In this document: positions 44,559-52,125 of the stretch, one piece after another
How the letters are laid out: each line of letters opens with the position of its first letter
Numbering within the stretch: position 1 is the first letter of the stretch
NCBI RefSeq assembly: GCF_001905465.1
Contig: NZ_LISX01000009.1
Span: forward strand, 260,635-324,634
Length of the DNA stretch: 64,000 nucleotides
DNA from: Kitasatospora sp. CB01950
GTDB taxonomy: Bacteria; Actinomycetota; Actinomycetes; Streptomycetales; Streptomycetaceae
Reading direction: 5' to 3'
The notes under the pieces: generated by a model
The model's input: the letters and a program-made list of their open reading frames with translations, nothing else
Databases searched by the model: none
What the model was told of the DNA's origin: nothing
Position numbers and translations under genes: made by a program

Positions 44559-44750
44559 TCACTGCGATGACGCAGCGGCCCTCTCCCACGCCCCAGTGTC
44601 GAACCGCTCCTGAATCAGGGCGGCAAGGGCGCTCAAGGCAGCGAAGGGGTCGGTTTCGTCGACAGCGATGGCCACGCGGTCCGCCGTCTCAACCAGGACG
44701 GCCGGACACCCCGGATCCAGCAGTCTGAGACGGACGGTCACTTCGGTCAT
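44559..44750 (-). CDS. Small phage protein downstream of the repressor
   Basis: 63 residues: strands TEVTVRLRLLD and PAVLVETADRVAIAVDE followed by a helix (FAALSALAALIQERFD). No known motif. ATG 44750 has AAGGGGG about 6 bases upstream. It reads leftward, as does the repressor gene 138 bases upstream, and converges on the integrase gene. It could be cotranscribed with the repressor. Function unknown. Confidence 0.6.
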   Translation of the reverse strand: MTEVTVRLRLLDPGCPAVLVETADRVAIAVDETDPFAALSALAALIQERFDTGAWERAAASSQ

Positions 44751-44888
44751 TCGACCCCCTTGTCCCCGCGCGTCTCTCCACGGCTGGGCGAGTCGAACGC
44801 GCGTGCGAGTTGCACGAGGCAGCAACACAATACGCCTGGAACTGGAGTGACGGGAGTCACTTCACCGAGTCGATACGCACGACCCGCC

Positions 44889-45281
44889 TCACGCCTCGTC
44901 AGACTCTTCCGCCAGCACCTCGTTCACGAAGTCCTGACTGCGCGAGGTGCCACCGCTGGCACCGGGTGCACGGGCGACGCGAACGGCAACACCCTCCGCA
45001 GCATTCACACCTGGATCTTCGACCGCGTACCCGATGTACTGCCGGGCGGCCGCTGCGGCGACCCGATCCCAGGGGAGCGACAGCCCCTCGGACAGCGCCC
45101 TGATCAACTCCGGGTTGATCTTCACCAGGTCACCCTTGGAAATCTTGTGCAGCTGACTATGGCTGAGTCGATACCCGCTCTGGGGATCAATGCTCCGCTC
45201 GGACAGAGCGGCAAAGGTGTATCGACGACCGGCGCCGGCCTGCTCGCTCACGAGCGAGGCCAAGGTCTCGTCCGAAGCCAT
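44889..45281 (-). CDS. Phage repressor-like helix-turn-helix protein
   Basis: 130 residues. The helix-turn-helix lies at about 20-75: YTFAALSERSIDPQSGYRLS, HSQLHKISKGDLVKINPELIRALSEGLSL, a Cro/CI-like (XRE) fold with the recognition helix near SHSQLHKISKG. A second short helix block (WDRVAAAAARQYIGY) follows, then a disordered acidic tail that could bind partners. Start ATG 45281 has GGAG 7 bases ahead; a longer frame to 45365 has no site. It faces away from the Cro-like gene across an intergenic region with repeated palindromes, the layout of a lysogeny switch. No protease domain for RecA-dependent cleavage is seen. Confidence 0.75.
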   Translation of the reverse strand: MASDETLASLVSEQAGAGRRYTFAALSERSIDPQSGYRLSHSQLHKISKGDLVKINPELIRALSEGLSLPWDRVAAAAARQYIGYAVEDPGVNAAEGVAVRVARAPGASGGTSRSQDFVNEVLAEESDEA

Positions 45282-45358
45282 TCGGAGTCTCCATGTCTGC
45301 GGGTGCGCGCGGGGCGTCGGATGCCCCGCTGGCGCGTACCCGTCGTGCACATTGTCCA

Positions 45359-45370
45359 CATCCATGGATG
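45359..45370. promoter_or_regulatory. Operator O1 of the phage switch
   Basis: Perfect 12-bp palindrome CATCCATGGATG. It lies 78 bases before the repressor start, next to GACAAT (minus strand, 45356-45351), a plausible -10 box for the leftward transcript. Confidence 0.55.
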
Positions 45371-45425
45371 GGTACGGCTACCCGGCCTCGCTTAAGAGAC
45401 TCAAAAGGATCGCTCGTGTGGACGC

Positions 45426-45437
45426 CCCATGGATGGG
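45426..45437. promoter_or_regulatory. Operator O2 of the phage switch
   Basis: CCCATGGATGGG shares the ATGGATG half-site of O1 and lies just upstream of a candidate rightward -35 box at 45450. Confidence 0.45.
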
Positions 45438-45449
45438 TTGTCGCGGTTC

Positions 45450-45478
45450 TGGACACCGGTCGAGCGCTGTGCTTAGCT
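45450..45478 (+). promoter_or_regulatory. Candidate rightward early promoter
   Basis: TGGACA (45450-45455) and TTAGCT (45473-45478) with a 17-base spacer. It is flanked by O2 and O3 and would give a leader of about 40 bases to the Cro-like gene. Confidence 0.5.
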
Positions 45479-45484
45479 ATCTCT

Positions 45485-45500
45485 ATCCGCAGATGCGGAT
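45485..45500. promoter_or_regulatory. Operator O3 of the phage switch
   Basis: ATCCGCA-GA-TGCGGAT, a 7-bp inverted repeat at the expected transcription start of the rightward promoter. Half-site ATCC is shared with O1. Confidence 0.5.
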
Positions 45501-45525
45501 GAACACCAGGACGGTCGATGCCTCA

Positions 45526-45792
45526 ATGCGATACAGGATCCACGATGGCGATCTCCTGAAACGGCTGATGAAGCACCCCGGGTCGGACGGGGCGGTTCAC
45601 ACCGTCCGGAGCCTCGCGAAAGTGGCCGGCGTCTCCTGGAGCAAGATTCACCGCCTCACCACAGGTACGCGCCCCACCCTCACCAGGGCTCAGGCCGACT
45701 CGATCGCCGCCGCGGTTGGCGTTCGACGGGCCTCCCTTTTTTCGCCAAGTACATCCGCATCCACGGATGCAGACGAGGAGAGTAGAAAGTGA
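45526..45792 (+). CDS. Cro-like helix-turn-helix protein
   Basis: 88 residues. The XRE helix-turn-helix is at about 18-60: TVRSLAKVAGVSWSKIHRLT, then GTRPTLTRAQADSIAAAVGVR. The remaining tail is short and Ser/Thr/Asp rich. I choose ATG 45526 because AGGACGG precedes it and because it follows the candidate promoter; upstream in-frame ATGs at 45493 and 45499 lie inside O3. First gene of the rightward early operon and divergent from the repressor, hence Cro-like by position. Another ATCC-NN-GGAT palindrome lies in its 3' end. Confidence 0.7.
   Translation: MRYRIHDGDLLKRLMKHPGSDGAVHTVRSLAKVAGVSWSKIHRLTTGTRPTLTRAQADSIAAAVGVRRASLFSPSTSASTDADEESRK
45757..45770. promoter_or_regulatory. Operator-like palindrome O4
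   Basis: GCATCC-AC-GGATGC, perfect apart from the two central bases, inside the 3' end of the Cro-like gene. It is the cleanest match to the ATCC-NN-GGAT pattern besides O1. Confidence 0.45.
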
Positions 45793-46067
45793 TGACCCCC
45801 GGAGAGCGAAAGCTCCGCGCTCGACTCGGAGCCCACGCCAGCTGGGCGAAGACCGCCGATCCGAGCAGCCGGACGGCCAAGGCCCGCGCTGCGGCGATGG
45901 CCCGCTTCGAGGGCGAGGTCGACCCCGATGGGGTGCTCACCCCGGAGGAGCGGCTGCGCCGGGCCGAGCACGCCCGCAAGGCCTACTTCTCCCGCCTCGC
46001 CCTGCTCGCCGCGCAGAAGCGCCGCCTGGAGCGCGAGATGAAGAAAACCGCCCCCATCGCCGCCTGA
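45789..46067 (+). CDS. Small basic helical phage protein
   Basis: 92 residues, highly charged and helical (RLGAHASWAKTADPSSRTAKA, LTPEERLRRAEHARKAYFSR). It resembles the small AHARKAY-type proteins that occur in actinobacterial elements, with no assigned role. GTG 45789 is 8 bases after AGGAG; ATG 45792 is an alternative. The start overlaps the stop of the Cro-like gene. DNA or RNA binding is possible from the charge pattern only. Confidence 0.65.
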   Translation: MMTPGERKLRARLGAHASWAKTADPSSRTAKARAAAMARFEGEVDPDGVLTPEERLRRAEHARKAYFSRLALLAAQKRRLEREMKKTAPIAA

Positions 46068-46188
46068 CTGACCCTCAGAACTGGGTCGGGCCCTCGCCCG
46101 GCGACACCGGTGGCACCCGGATGCCGGCCCGCGAGAGCCCAGCGACCCACCCCGAGAACACCAACTCACAGAGAAGGAGAGGCAGGTC

Positions 46189-46695
46189 ATGAACCAGCCT
46201 ACCCGCTCCACCAGTCCGTTCGCCGGGCCCGACCCCGCCACCATCCCCACCGGCACCCTGCCGCTGACGGCCCGGATCGTCGGCATCATGGCCGGCGTCC
46301 AGGCCTTGTACGACCAGGTCGCGACGCCCGGCGTGCAGCTGCACGAGGCGCACCTGGCCGCTGACGGCCTGTCGGTGACGCTAACGGTCGACTCGATCGA
46401 GGCGCTGTCGTCCTGGTACGCCGCGTACCCGCGGTGCTCGGTGTCCATGTCGTCCCGTCAGGTCCGCGGCGAGGACGGTCACCTGTACGGCCTCGGCGGT
46501 CTGGACTGGATGCTCGGCCTGGGCCCGATCAGGGGCGGCGGTGTGCGGGTGTTCGTGCGCACCGTCACCGTCGAGCAGCAGGTGCTGCCGGACACGGCGC
46601 TGGTGCGGGCGATGTTCCCGGCGAGGCTCCGCGTGCAGGAGGCCCAGGCCCGCGAGATCGCGCACCACGCACACCGGCCGGGGGTGGCGGCGTGA
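46189..46695 (+). CDS. Phage early protein of unknown function
   Basis: 168 residues. Central strands (LSVTLTVDSIEALSSWYAAY, CSVSMSSRQVRG, GVRVFVRTVTVEQQVL) suggest an alpha/beta domain; ends are helical. No known motif. ATG 46189 follows AGAAGGAGAGGCAGGTC, a good ribosome binding site. Its stop overlaps the next small gene (GTGA). The 121 bases before it contain no gene. Confidence 0.65.
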   Translation: MNQPTRSTSPFAGPDPATIPTGTLPLTARIVGIMAGVQALYDQVATPGVQLHEAHLAADGLSVTLTVDSIEALSSWYAAYPRCSVSMSSRQVRGEDGHLYGLGGLDWMLGLGPIRGGGVRVFVRTVTVEQQVLPDTALVRAMFPARLRVQEAQAREIAHHAHRPGVAA

Positions 46696-46814
46696 CGGTC
46701 GTGCTGATCCTCGCTGTCGGCCTGCTGGTGATGGTCGTAATCCGCCTGTACGACACCGTGGCCCAGGCCGTGCTGCGGCGCCGGGCCCGCAACTCCCGGA
46801 AGGGGAAAAGCTGA
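46692..46814 (+). CDS. 40-residue single-helix membrane protein
   Basis: GTG 46692 opens a short protein with one transmembrane helix (VVLILAVGLLVMVVIRLY) followed by a strongly basic tail (RRRARNSRKGKS). It overlaps the previous stop by GTGA and its own TGA overlaps the next ATG, so it is locked into the operon by coupling. Such small phage membrane proteins often act on the host envelope or exclude other phages; here that is speculation. Confidence 0.55.
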   Translation: MTVVLILAVGLLVMVVIRLYDTVAQAVLRRRARNSRKGKS

Positions 46815-47266
46815 TGAAGCACATGCCCCTGCTCAAGAAGCAGGCCGCCGCGCTGGTCGCACGGTGCGGGATCCGCCCGCGGGCCGCCGCGAAGGCCGCC
46901 ACCGCGTTGCACGACGCGGGGATGCTGGCGTGGCCGGCAACCATCGATCCGTCCGGGCTGCCGTACGGGCTGACGGTGCGCTCGACGGCCGCCGGCGCAG
47001 AGGTCGACGCGTACCTGGTGGTGCGGGCGCTGGTCAAGGCCCTGGCCTCCGAGTGTGTGGAGGACCCGGAGGGTGTCGCCGAGGAGCTGGCCGTGATCGA
47101 CGGCGCGCGCGGCCCGGAGTTGGACGCGCTGCTGGACGAGCTGATCGAGCGCCTGGGGGGCGCGGAGATCCGCTACCCGGCCAGCACGGCGCGGGAGTTG
47201 GCGGCTCGGATCGAGCGGGCGGCCGGGCCGATGCTGGTGCCGATGCAGCGGAAGGCGGCCGGCTGA
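46814..47266 (+). CDS. Phage early protein of unknown function
   Basis: 150 residues, mainly helical (LKKQAAALVARCGIRPRAAA, ELDALLDELIERLGG). A small beta segment (YGLTVRSTAAGAEVDAYLVV) sits in the middle. No motif recognised. ATG 46814 overlaps the preceding stop, AGGGG lying about 8 bases ahead, and its TGA overlaps the next ATG. Confidence 0.6.
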   Translation: MKHMPLLKKQAAALVARCGIRPRAAAKAATALHDAGMLAWPATIDPSGLPYGLTVRSTAAGAEVDAYLVVRALVKALASECVEDPEGVAEELAVIDGARGPELDALLDELIERLGGAEIRYPASTARELAARIERAAGPMLVPMQRKAAG

Positions 47267-47418
47267 TGGCCACCCGTCGCTTGATCGTCACCGTCGACCT
47301 GCACGGCGTGACCGGAGACGACGCCCGCGACCTGTTGGTCGAGGTGTCCACCGCGGTCGAGTATGCCCACTCGCACATCACCGACGTCAGCCCCGACTAC
47401 TCCGAGGAGGACATCTGA
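47266..47418 (+). CDS. 50-residue phage protein
   Basis: Short acidic protein: RRLIVTVDLHGVTGDDARDL then a helix and DVSPDYSEEDI. ATG 47266 and the stop both overlap neighbours by one base. It may be a small ferredoxin-like beta-alpha-beta fold; no function assigned. Confidence 0.5.
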   Translation: MATRRLIVTVDLHGVTGDDARDLLVEVSTAVEYAHSHITDVSPDYSEEDI

Positions 47419-47705
47419 TGCCGTGGATCTCCCGCCGCGTGCAGTCCGAGACCGCCGCGCTGGTGGCCCGTCTCCGGGCCCGTGCCGAACAGGCCGAGGC
47501 TGCAACGCGGGTGCAGGCGGGCGCGAACGGCATCCTCGCCGCCCGCTCCGGCGACACCGAGGCCGAACTGCGCGAGCAGGTCAGGCAGTTGAGGGTCACG
47601 CGTGACGGGCTGCTCGTGCAGCTGTCCCGGGCGCTCGGTTACAACGACGAGCAGCTGGCGGCGATCGACGCCGGCGCGACTGTGAAGGGCGGCACTGCCG
47701 CATGA
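47418..47705 (+). CDS. Small coiled-coil phage protein
   Basis: 95 residues with heptad-rich helices (ETAALVARLRARAEQAEAAT, EAELREQVRQLRVTRDGLLV). Contains no Cys and no catalytic motif. ATG 47418 overlaps the previous stop; its end overlaps the nuclease gene by 4 bases (ATGA). Probably an oligomerising partner of a neighbouring gene product. Confidence 0.55.
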   Translation: MPWISRRVQSETAALVARLRARAEQAEAATRVQAGANGILAARSGDTEAELREQVRQLRVTRDGLLVQLSRALGYNDEQLAAIDAGATVKGGTAA

Positions 47706-48622
47706 CGATCACCGAGCTGCCGGGGGCCACCGCGTCCCCGGCCGCCGGGCGGCGCCGGAAGACCACCGCCGTACCTACTGGGCCGGACCGCATCCCGCGA
47801 CCGTCCCAGGGCTGGTACCGCGACAAGGTCACCGGCGAGAAGTACCGGCGCGTCACCACCATCCTCGACCAGGGCGGCACCAAGGGCGACGTCCTCACCC
47901 GCTGGGCCGGCAACCTCGTGGCCGAGGTCGCATTCGCCCACCTGCCCGAGCTCGTCGCGGCGTCGCTGCGGCCGGACGAGCGGGCGGAGAAGCAGGCGTG
48001 GCTCGGCCGGGCTCCGTTGCGGAAGCGCGACGAGCGTGCCGAGATCGGCGGCGCGGTGCACGACGTCATCGAGGCGCACGTGCTCGGCCAGCCGATCCCC
48101 GCCGCGACCACTGACGACCCGGAGATGGCCGTGTTCCTCGCCAACTTCCTGGCGTTCGTGGCCGAGTGGGAGGTCGAGTTCGAGGCGTCCGAGATGGTCG
48201 TCGGGAACCGGACTTTCGGGTACGCCGGGACCCTCGACTACCTGTTCCGGTCCCGCCGAATCGCCACGGCGCTTTCGCTGCCGCTGGACACGCTGTTCAT
48301 CGGCGACACGAAGACCGGCGGCGAGCTCGACAAGAAGGGTGTGTACCCGGAGGCCGGGTTGCAGATGGCCGCGTACCGGCGCGCCGAGGTGGCGTGGCTG
48401 CGGGACGGCTCCACGGTGCCGATGCCCGCGGTGCACTCGACCGGGATCGTCCTGCACCTGCGGCCGGAGGGGTACCGGGTGTATCCGCTGCTGTGCGGTG
48501 ACGAGGTGTTCGCCGCGTTCCGCGTCACCCAGGAGGCCGCCGAGTGGGCCTCTGGCCTGTCCAAGACCGTCGTTGGCGGGGCGCTGTCCCTGCCGGCTGT
48601 TTCCCAGAGGAGTGCTGCCTGA
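47702..48622 (+). CDS. RecB-like PD-(D/E)XK nuclease
   Basis: 306 residues. The nuclease core lies at about 115-240: GGAVHDVIEAH, GYAGTLDYLF with the metal-ligand Asp, LFIGDTKTG with the D-x-K pair, then AGLQMAAYRRAE with the typical QxxxY helix. This is the phage RecB/Cas4-like exonuclease arrangement used in recombination or end processing. ATG 47702 overlaps the coiled-coil gene. The following genes (Gp3-like, DnaQ-like, RuvC-like) make a recombination set. A CRISPR role is unlikely: no Cas genes or array are present. Confidence 0.8.
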   Translation: MTITELPGATASPAAGRRRKTTAVPTGPDRIPRPSQGWYRDKVTGEKYRRVTTILDQGGTKGDVLTRWAGNLVAEVAFAHLPELVAASLRPDERAEKQAWLGRAPLRKRDERAEIGGAVHDVIEAHVLGQPIPAATTDDPEMAVFLANFLAFVAEWEVEFEASEMVVGNRTFGYAGTLDYLFRSRRIATALSLPLDTLFIGDTKTGGELDKKGVYPEAGLQMAAYRRAEVAWLRDGSTVPMPAVHSTGIVLHLRPEGYRVYPLLCGDEVFAAFRVTQEAAEWASGLSKTVVGGALSLPAVSQRSAA

Positions 48623-49722
48623 TGCCCATCCTCGACCTGCAGCGCCGCATGCGGCAGCTGGGCGAGATCCGGATTGGCCACACCGTGGCCACCGGCCGTA
48701 CCGACTCCAACGGCAAGCCGACCAAGCGCCCGGCGAAGCTCGACAAGTTCCGCATCACCTCGGCGTCCCGGCCGATCCTGGAGCAGGTCGCCGCCCTGTA
48801 CGGCGGTGAGGTGCGGCCGTGGACGCCGGCAAACGGCGCCCCGTCCGAGTTCGAGGTGTACACCACCGTCGATCGGCTGCCGGTGCTGGTGCCGCCGCGT
48901 GATGCGGTGTCGCAGTGGTACGAGCTGTACGCCGGATCGAAGTGCCAGCGGCGCTGCGACGGCGTGACTGAGCACAAGCTGGACCGGCCGTGCCTGTGCG
49001 ACCCGGAGAAGCGGGACTGCAAGATCACCACCCGGGTGAATGTGATGCTCCGCGACCTGCCCGCGCTCGGGCAGTGGCTGCTGATCTCGAAGGGCTACTA
49101 CGCGGCCGTGGAGCTGCCGCCGGCGGCCGAGCTGCTGGCGCAGGGCGGCGGGTACGTGGCGGGGTGGCTCGGCATGGAGGCCAAGAGTGTGGTCACCGAC
49201 CGGGGCACGAACCGGTTCATGGTGCCGACGTTGGACGTGGAGATCACCCCGGCCGAGCTGATGTCGGGGCAGATCCGCGGGACCGTACCGGAGTTGGCGG
49301 CTGCGGGCCCGGGGCGGGCCGCGATCGAGGCGGCCCCGACCGAGGCCCCGATGCCGGACTACGTGGCGCTGGCCAGGATGAGCCGCAACGCGGCGGCCGT
49401 CCGGGACATCTGGAAGACCGCGAACGGCAAGGGCCACATGACGCCTGAACTGTCCGCCGAACTGGGCGAGCTGGCCGCCCGGTTCGCCCCGGCCGCTGCG
49501 CCGGTGCCGGACGAGGACGGCGTGATCGAGCCGGAGATCGTGGACGACCAGGACCCGACCGAGGTCTGGTTCCAGATCATCGCGGCGGCCGGCCGCCTGG
49601 GCTGGACCACCGACGCGACCGAGGCCGCGTTCGCGGAGCGCAACGGCGGCACCATGCCGGGATCGGCCGAGGTCACGCAGCTCGCCGAGTTCCTGGGCTG
49701 GTTGAAGGCGGGTGCCCGGTGA
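48622..49722 (+). CDS. Gp3-like recombination directionality factor family protein
   Basis: 366 residues. The N-terminal 200 residues match the phiC31 Gp3-like family: MPILDLQRRMRQLGEIRIG, KLDKFRITSASRPILEQVAALYGG (interrupted), VRPW, LPVLVPPRDAVSQWYELY, then a Cys cluster (C108, C112, C124, C126, C133) that may bind zinc. The C-terminal part is an acidic linker and a short helical end (EVTQLAEFLGWL). In phiC31, Gp3 switches a serine integrase from integration to excision, but this element has a tyrosine integrase. The family is widespread in actinobacterial phages beside replication genes, so a recombination role in DNA metabolism is also possible. Overlaps the nuclease gene by one base. Confidence 0.75.
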   Translation: MPILDLQRRMRQLGEIRIGHTVATGRTDSNGKPTKRPAKLDKFRITSASRPILEQVAALYGGEVRPWTPANGAPSEFEVYTTVDRLPVLVPPRDAVSQWYELYAGSKCQRRCDGVTEHKLDRPCLCDPEKRDCKITTRVNVMLRDLPALGQWLLISKGYYAAVELPPAAELLAQGGGYVAGWLGMEAKSVVTDRGTNRFMVPTLDVEITPAELMSGQIRGTVPELAAAGPGRAAIEAAPTEAPMPDYVALARMSRNAAAVRDIWKTANGKGHMTPELSAELGELAARFAPAAAPVPDEDGVIEPEIVDDQDPTEVWFQIIAAAGRLGWTTDATEAAFAERNGGTMPGSAEVTQLAEFLGWLKAGAR

Positions 49723-50435
49723 GCTGGGGCCTGGGACGAATCGTCGCGTTCGACACCGAGTCCACCGGCGTGGACGTCGAGTCCGACCGGATCGTGACTG
49801 CCGCGGTGATCGGCCTCGGCGACGGCATGCCCGCCGCGGCGCGCACCTGGCTGGCCGACCCCGGGATCGACATCCCGGAGCAGGCGTCCACGATCCACGG
49901 CGTCACCACCGCGCGGGCCCGGGCGGAGGGCCGTCCGGCCGCCGAGGTCGTGAAGGAGATCGCCAGCAAGCTGGCCGAGTTCGTCGCGCACCGGCTGCCG
50001 ATCGTCGCGATGAACGCCCGCTTCGACCTGACGCTGCTCGACCGCGAGTGCGCCCGGCACGGCCTGCCGCCGCTGGCCGAACTCGCGGGCGCCGAGCCGC
50101 TGGTGGTCGACCCGTACGTCATCGACAAGGCCGTCGACAAGTACCGCAAGGGCTCGCGGAAGCTGATCGACATGGCCCGCCACTACGGCGTGGCCCTCGG
50201 CGGCGACGCCCACGAGGCCGGCGCGGACGCGCTCGCCGCGGCACGGATCGCGTACAAGCAAGCCGCCCGATACCCGGCCGCCCGGCAGCCGCTGGAGCAG
50301 TTGCACGCGGCGCAGGTCATCTGGGCGCGGGAGCAGGCAGTGTCGCTGCAGGCGTACCTGCGCAAGAGCGACCCGGCGGCGGTGGTCGAGCCGGAGTGGC
50401 CACTGGTCCCCCGTCAGCAGGGTGGTGCACGGTGA
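49719..50435 (+). CDS. DnaQ-like 3'-5' exonuclease
   Basis: 238 residues of the DEDDh exonuclease fold. AFDTESTGVD supplies Asp12 and Glu14, MNARFDLTLLDREC supplies the second-site Asp, and HEAGADALAAARI the His-x4-Asp of DEDDh. It is the proofreading-type domain alone, with no polymerase. GTG 49719 overlaps the previous stop by 4 bases. Likely processes DNA ends during phage replication or recombination with the neighbouring RecB-like and RuvC-like enzymes. Confidence 0.85.
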   Translation: MSWGLGRIVAFDTESTGVDVESDRIVTAAVIGLGDGMPAAARTWLADPGIDIPEQASTIHGVTTARARAEGRPAAEVVKEIASKLAEFVAHRLPIVAMNARFDLTLLDRECARHGLPPLAELAGAEPLVVDPYVIDKAVDKYRKGSRKLIDMARHYGVALGGDAHEAGADALAAARIAYKQAARYPAARQPLEQLHAAQVIWAREQAVSLQAYLRKSDPAAVVEPEWPLVPRQQGGAR

Positions 50436-51046
50436 GTCAGCTGCTGCTCCCCGAGGTCGTCCCGGCTCCGGCCGGGACGACCCCCGCCCCCACCGCGGCC
50501 GGGCCCCGGCCGCTCGTCATCGGCCTCGACGTCGCCATCGGCACCACCGGAGTCGCCGGCGTCGGCTGGACCGAAGCCATCCACGCCAACCAGCCCGGCC
50601 TGCAGGCCCGCATGGTCCACCAGCTCACCCAGATCAAGGAGTACGTGCGGCGCGCCGACTTCGTCGTCATCGAAGGCGCCGCATTCTCCCGGTCGCACCT
50701 GCAGGGCGCCGACCAGTTGTCCGCGATGCGGTGGATGGTCCGGCTGGAACTGTGGAAGCGCGGCATCCCGTACGCCGTGTGCCCGCCCGACAACCGGACG
50801 ATCTTCGCCACCGGCAAGGCGCGGTGGAAGGGCCTGACGCCGACCCAGGTCAAGGCGAAGGTCCGCGAGGCCGTCGCCGAGCAGTACGGCATCGAGTGCG
50901 AGGGCCGTTGGCGCTACGACCAGGCCGATGCGTACGTGCTGCTCGCCATGGGCCTCGCCCACCTAGGCCACCCCCTCGCCGAGCTCCCCGCCACCCACAC
51001 CCGCGCCCTCGACGGCGTGGCATGGCCCGAAGGGACCGACCAGTGA
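50432..51046 (+). CDS. RuvC-like Holliday-junction resolvase
   Basis: 204 residues with the RNase H-like RuvC fold. VIGLDVAIGTTGVAGVGW contains the first catalytic Asp, FVVIEGAAFSRS the Glu, and RYDQADAYVLLAMG the C-terminal Asp pair. The basic segment RWKGLTPTQVKAKVRE would contact DNA. GTG 50432 overlaps the DnaQ-like gene by 4 bases. Presumably resolves branched replication intermediates before packaging. Confidence 0.8.
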   Translation: MSQLLLPEVVPAPAGTTPAPTAAGPRPLVIGLDVAIGTTGVAGVGWTEAIHANQPGLQARMVHQLTQIKEYVRRADFVVIEGAAFSRSHLQGADQLSAMRWMVRLELWKRGIPYAVCPPDNRTIFATGKARWKGLTPTQVKAKVREAVAEQYGIECEGRWRYDQADAYVLLAMGLAHLGHPLAELPATHTRALDGVAWPEGTDQ

Positions 51047-51342
51047 ACACCCTTCCCCCTCGCATCCCCGCCGCCCGGACCCCGCTCGTGCCGCGTACCG
51101 ACGCTCCCCTGCCCTGCGCCGGCGCGCCCGAGCTGTTCCATGCCCCCGATGGCGAGCGACGCGACAGCGACGACGCCCGGGCCCGGATCTTCGCCGCCCG
51201 CGTGCTGTGTGCCAGCTGCCCGATCCAGGCCGGGTGCCGCGAGACCAGCTACTCGGTCCACGACAACGGTATCTGGGCGGGCGAGACCATCGGCGCCCGG
51301 AAGGCCGCCCGTCGCTCGACCGCCCTCGCGGCTGCGGCGTGA
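51043..51342 (+). CDS. WhiB-like iron-sulfur regulator (first prophage copy)
   Basis: 99 residues. Four Cys at 25, 56, 59 and 65 (C..CASCPIQAGC) follow the WhiB pattern for a 4Fe-4S cluster, and GIWAGET is the variant of the G(V/I)WGG turn, followed by a basic RKAARR tail. Phage WhiB proteins, such as that of mycobacteriophage TM4, can interfere with host WhiB2-dependent septation. GTG 51043 overlaps the RuvC stop. A second WhiB-like gene lies at 57630. Confidence 0.85.
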   Translation: MNTLPPRIPAARTPLVPRTDAPLPCAGAPELFHAPDGERRDSDDARARIFAARVLCASCPIQAGCRETSYSVHDNGIWAGETIGARKAARRSTALAAAA

Positions 51343-51527
51343 GCGGGCCGTGGGTCGGCGGGCTGACGATCCGCGAGCACGGGCCCGGCGGCCGGCCGAC
51401 CGCCGACTACCTGTGCACCCGCTGCACCCCGTACCACCACGCCCGCCTGACCGGCGACGACACCCGCCACGCCGCAGACCTCCACACCAGCCACCTCGCC
51501 ACCCACCACCCGAAAGGCACCCCGTGA
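51339..51527 (+). CDS. Small Cys/His-containing phage protein
   Basis: 62 residues: YLCTRCTPYHHARLTGDD followed by HAADLHTSHLATHH. CxxC plus several His could make a small zinc-binding site. GTG 51339 overlaps the WhiB stop, and the end overlaps the next GTG. No function assigned. Confidence 0.5.
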   Translation: MSGPWVGGLTIREHGPGGRPTADYLCTRCTPYHHARLTGDDTRHAADLHTSHLATHHPKGTP

Positions 51528-51859
51528 CCGACATCAAGATCGACGGCAAGGTCCTCGCCGACGTCGCCGCCGCCCTCGCCCCGCACGCCGACCACATGTT
51601 CAAGCAGCGGGCCGGCCGCTGGATGGCCGTGGTCGAGATCGCCCACGCCGAGCGCACCGAGCCCGGCCCGGAGGAGGACAGGGACCCGTCGGTGAAGATC
51701 CGCGTCGTCGGGATCGAGGTCGCCGGTGACGAGTTCACCGACGAGCGGCTGCGCCAGGTTCAGCAGGACATGTACCGGCAGCGCACCAACGCCGGCACCC
51801 TCGACTCCCTCATGCCGGGCGCGACCCGGATCGGCAGCCTTTTCAACGACGCGGCCTGA
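51524..51859 (+). CDS. Phage protein of unknown function
   Basis: 111 residues; mixed alpha/beta with VKIRVVGIEVAGDEFTDERL and a C-terminal MPGATRIGSLFNDAA. The N-terminal helix LADVAAALAPHADHMF precedes a strand WMAVVEIAHAE. No motif recognised. GTG 51524 overlaps upstream by 4 bases and its stop overlaps the next ATG. Confidence 0.55.
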   Translation: MTDIKIDGKVLADVAAALAPHADHMFKQRAGRWMAVVEIAHAERTEPGPEEDRDPSVKIRVVGIEVAGDEFTDERLRQVQQDMYRQRTNAGTLDSLMPGATRIGSLFNDAA

Positions 51860-52113
51860 TGAGACCGCCCCGCACCGCGACGCGCACTATCTGCCCGCGG
51901 TGCGGGGCCACCATCCTCCAGACCCCGGACGGCCGGCACCTCGACCCGACGCCGCACCCGCTCGCCGTGCACCTCCCCGACGGCGGCCGAATCGACGCAC
52001 TCGACGCCGCCGAGATCCTGACGGGCCGCCAGAACGCCCGCGCGCACCACCCGCACCTCCCCGGCCCCTACGGCTGCACCCCACCCACACCGACGCAGCC
52101 GACCCTCTTCTAG
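51859..52113 (+). CDS. Small zinc-ribbon-like phage protein
   Basis: 84 residues. TICPRCGATILQTPDGRHLDP is a half zinc ribbon with one CxxC; HHPHLPGPYGC offers possible His and Cys partners. Tail is Pro/Thr rich. Begins on the stop of the previous gene; gap to the helicase gene is 12 bases, with AGGAG in it. Confidence 0.5.
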   Translation: MRPPRTATRTICPRCGATILQTPDGRHLDPTPHPLAVHLPDGGRIDALDAAEILTGRQNARAHHPHLPGPYGCTPPTPTQPTLF

Positions 52114-52125
52114 GAGCACCAGCCC

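Noticed and set aside
47702..48622. RecB-like nuclease as Cas4 of a CRISPR system
   Set aside because: No Cas1, Cas2, effector or repeat-spacer array is present in the window; the neighbours are phage recombination genes.
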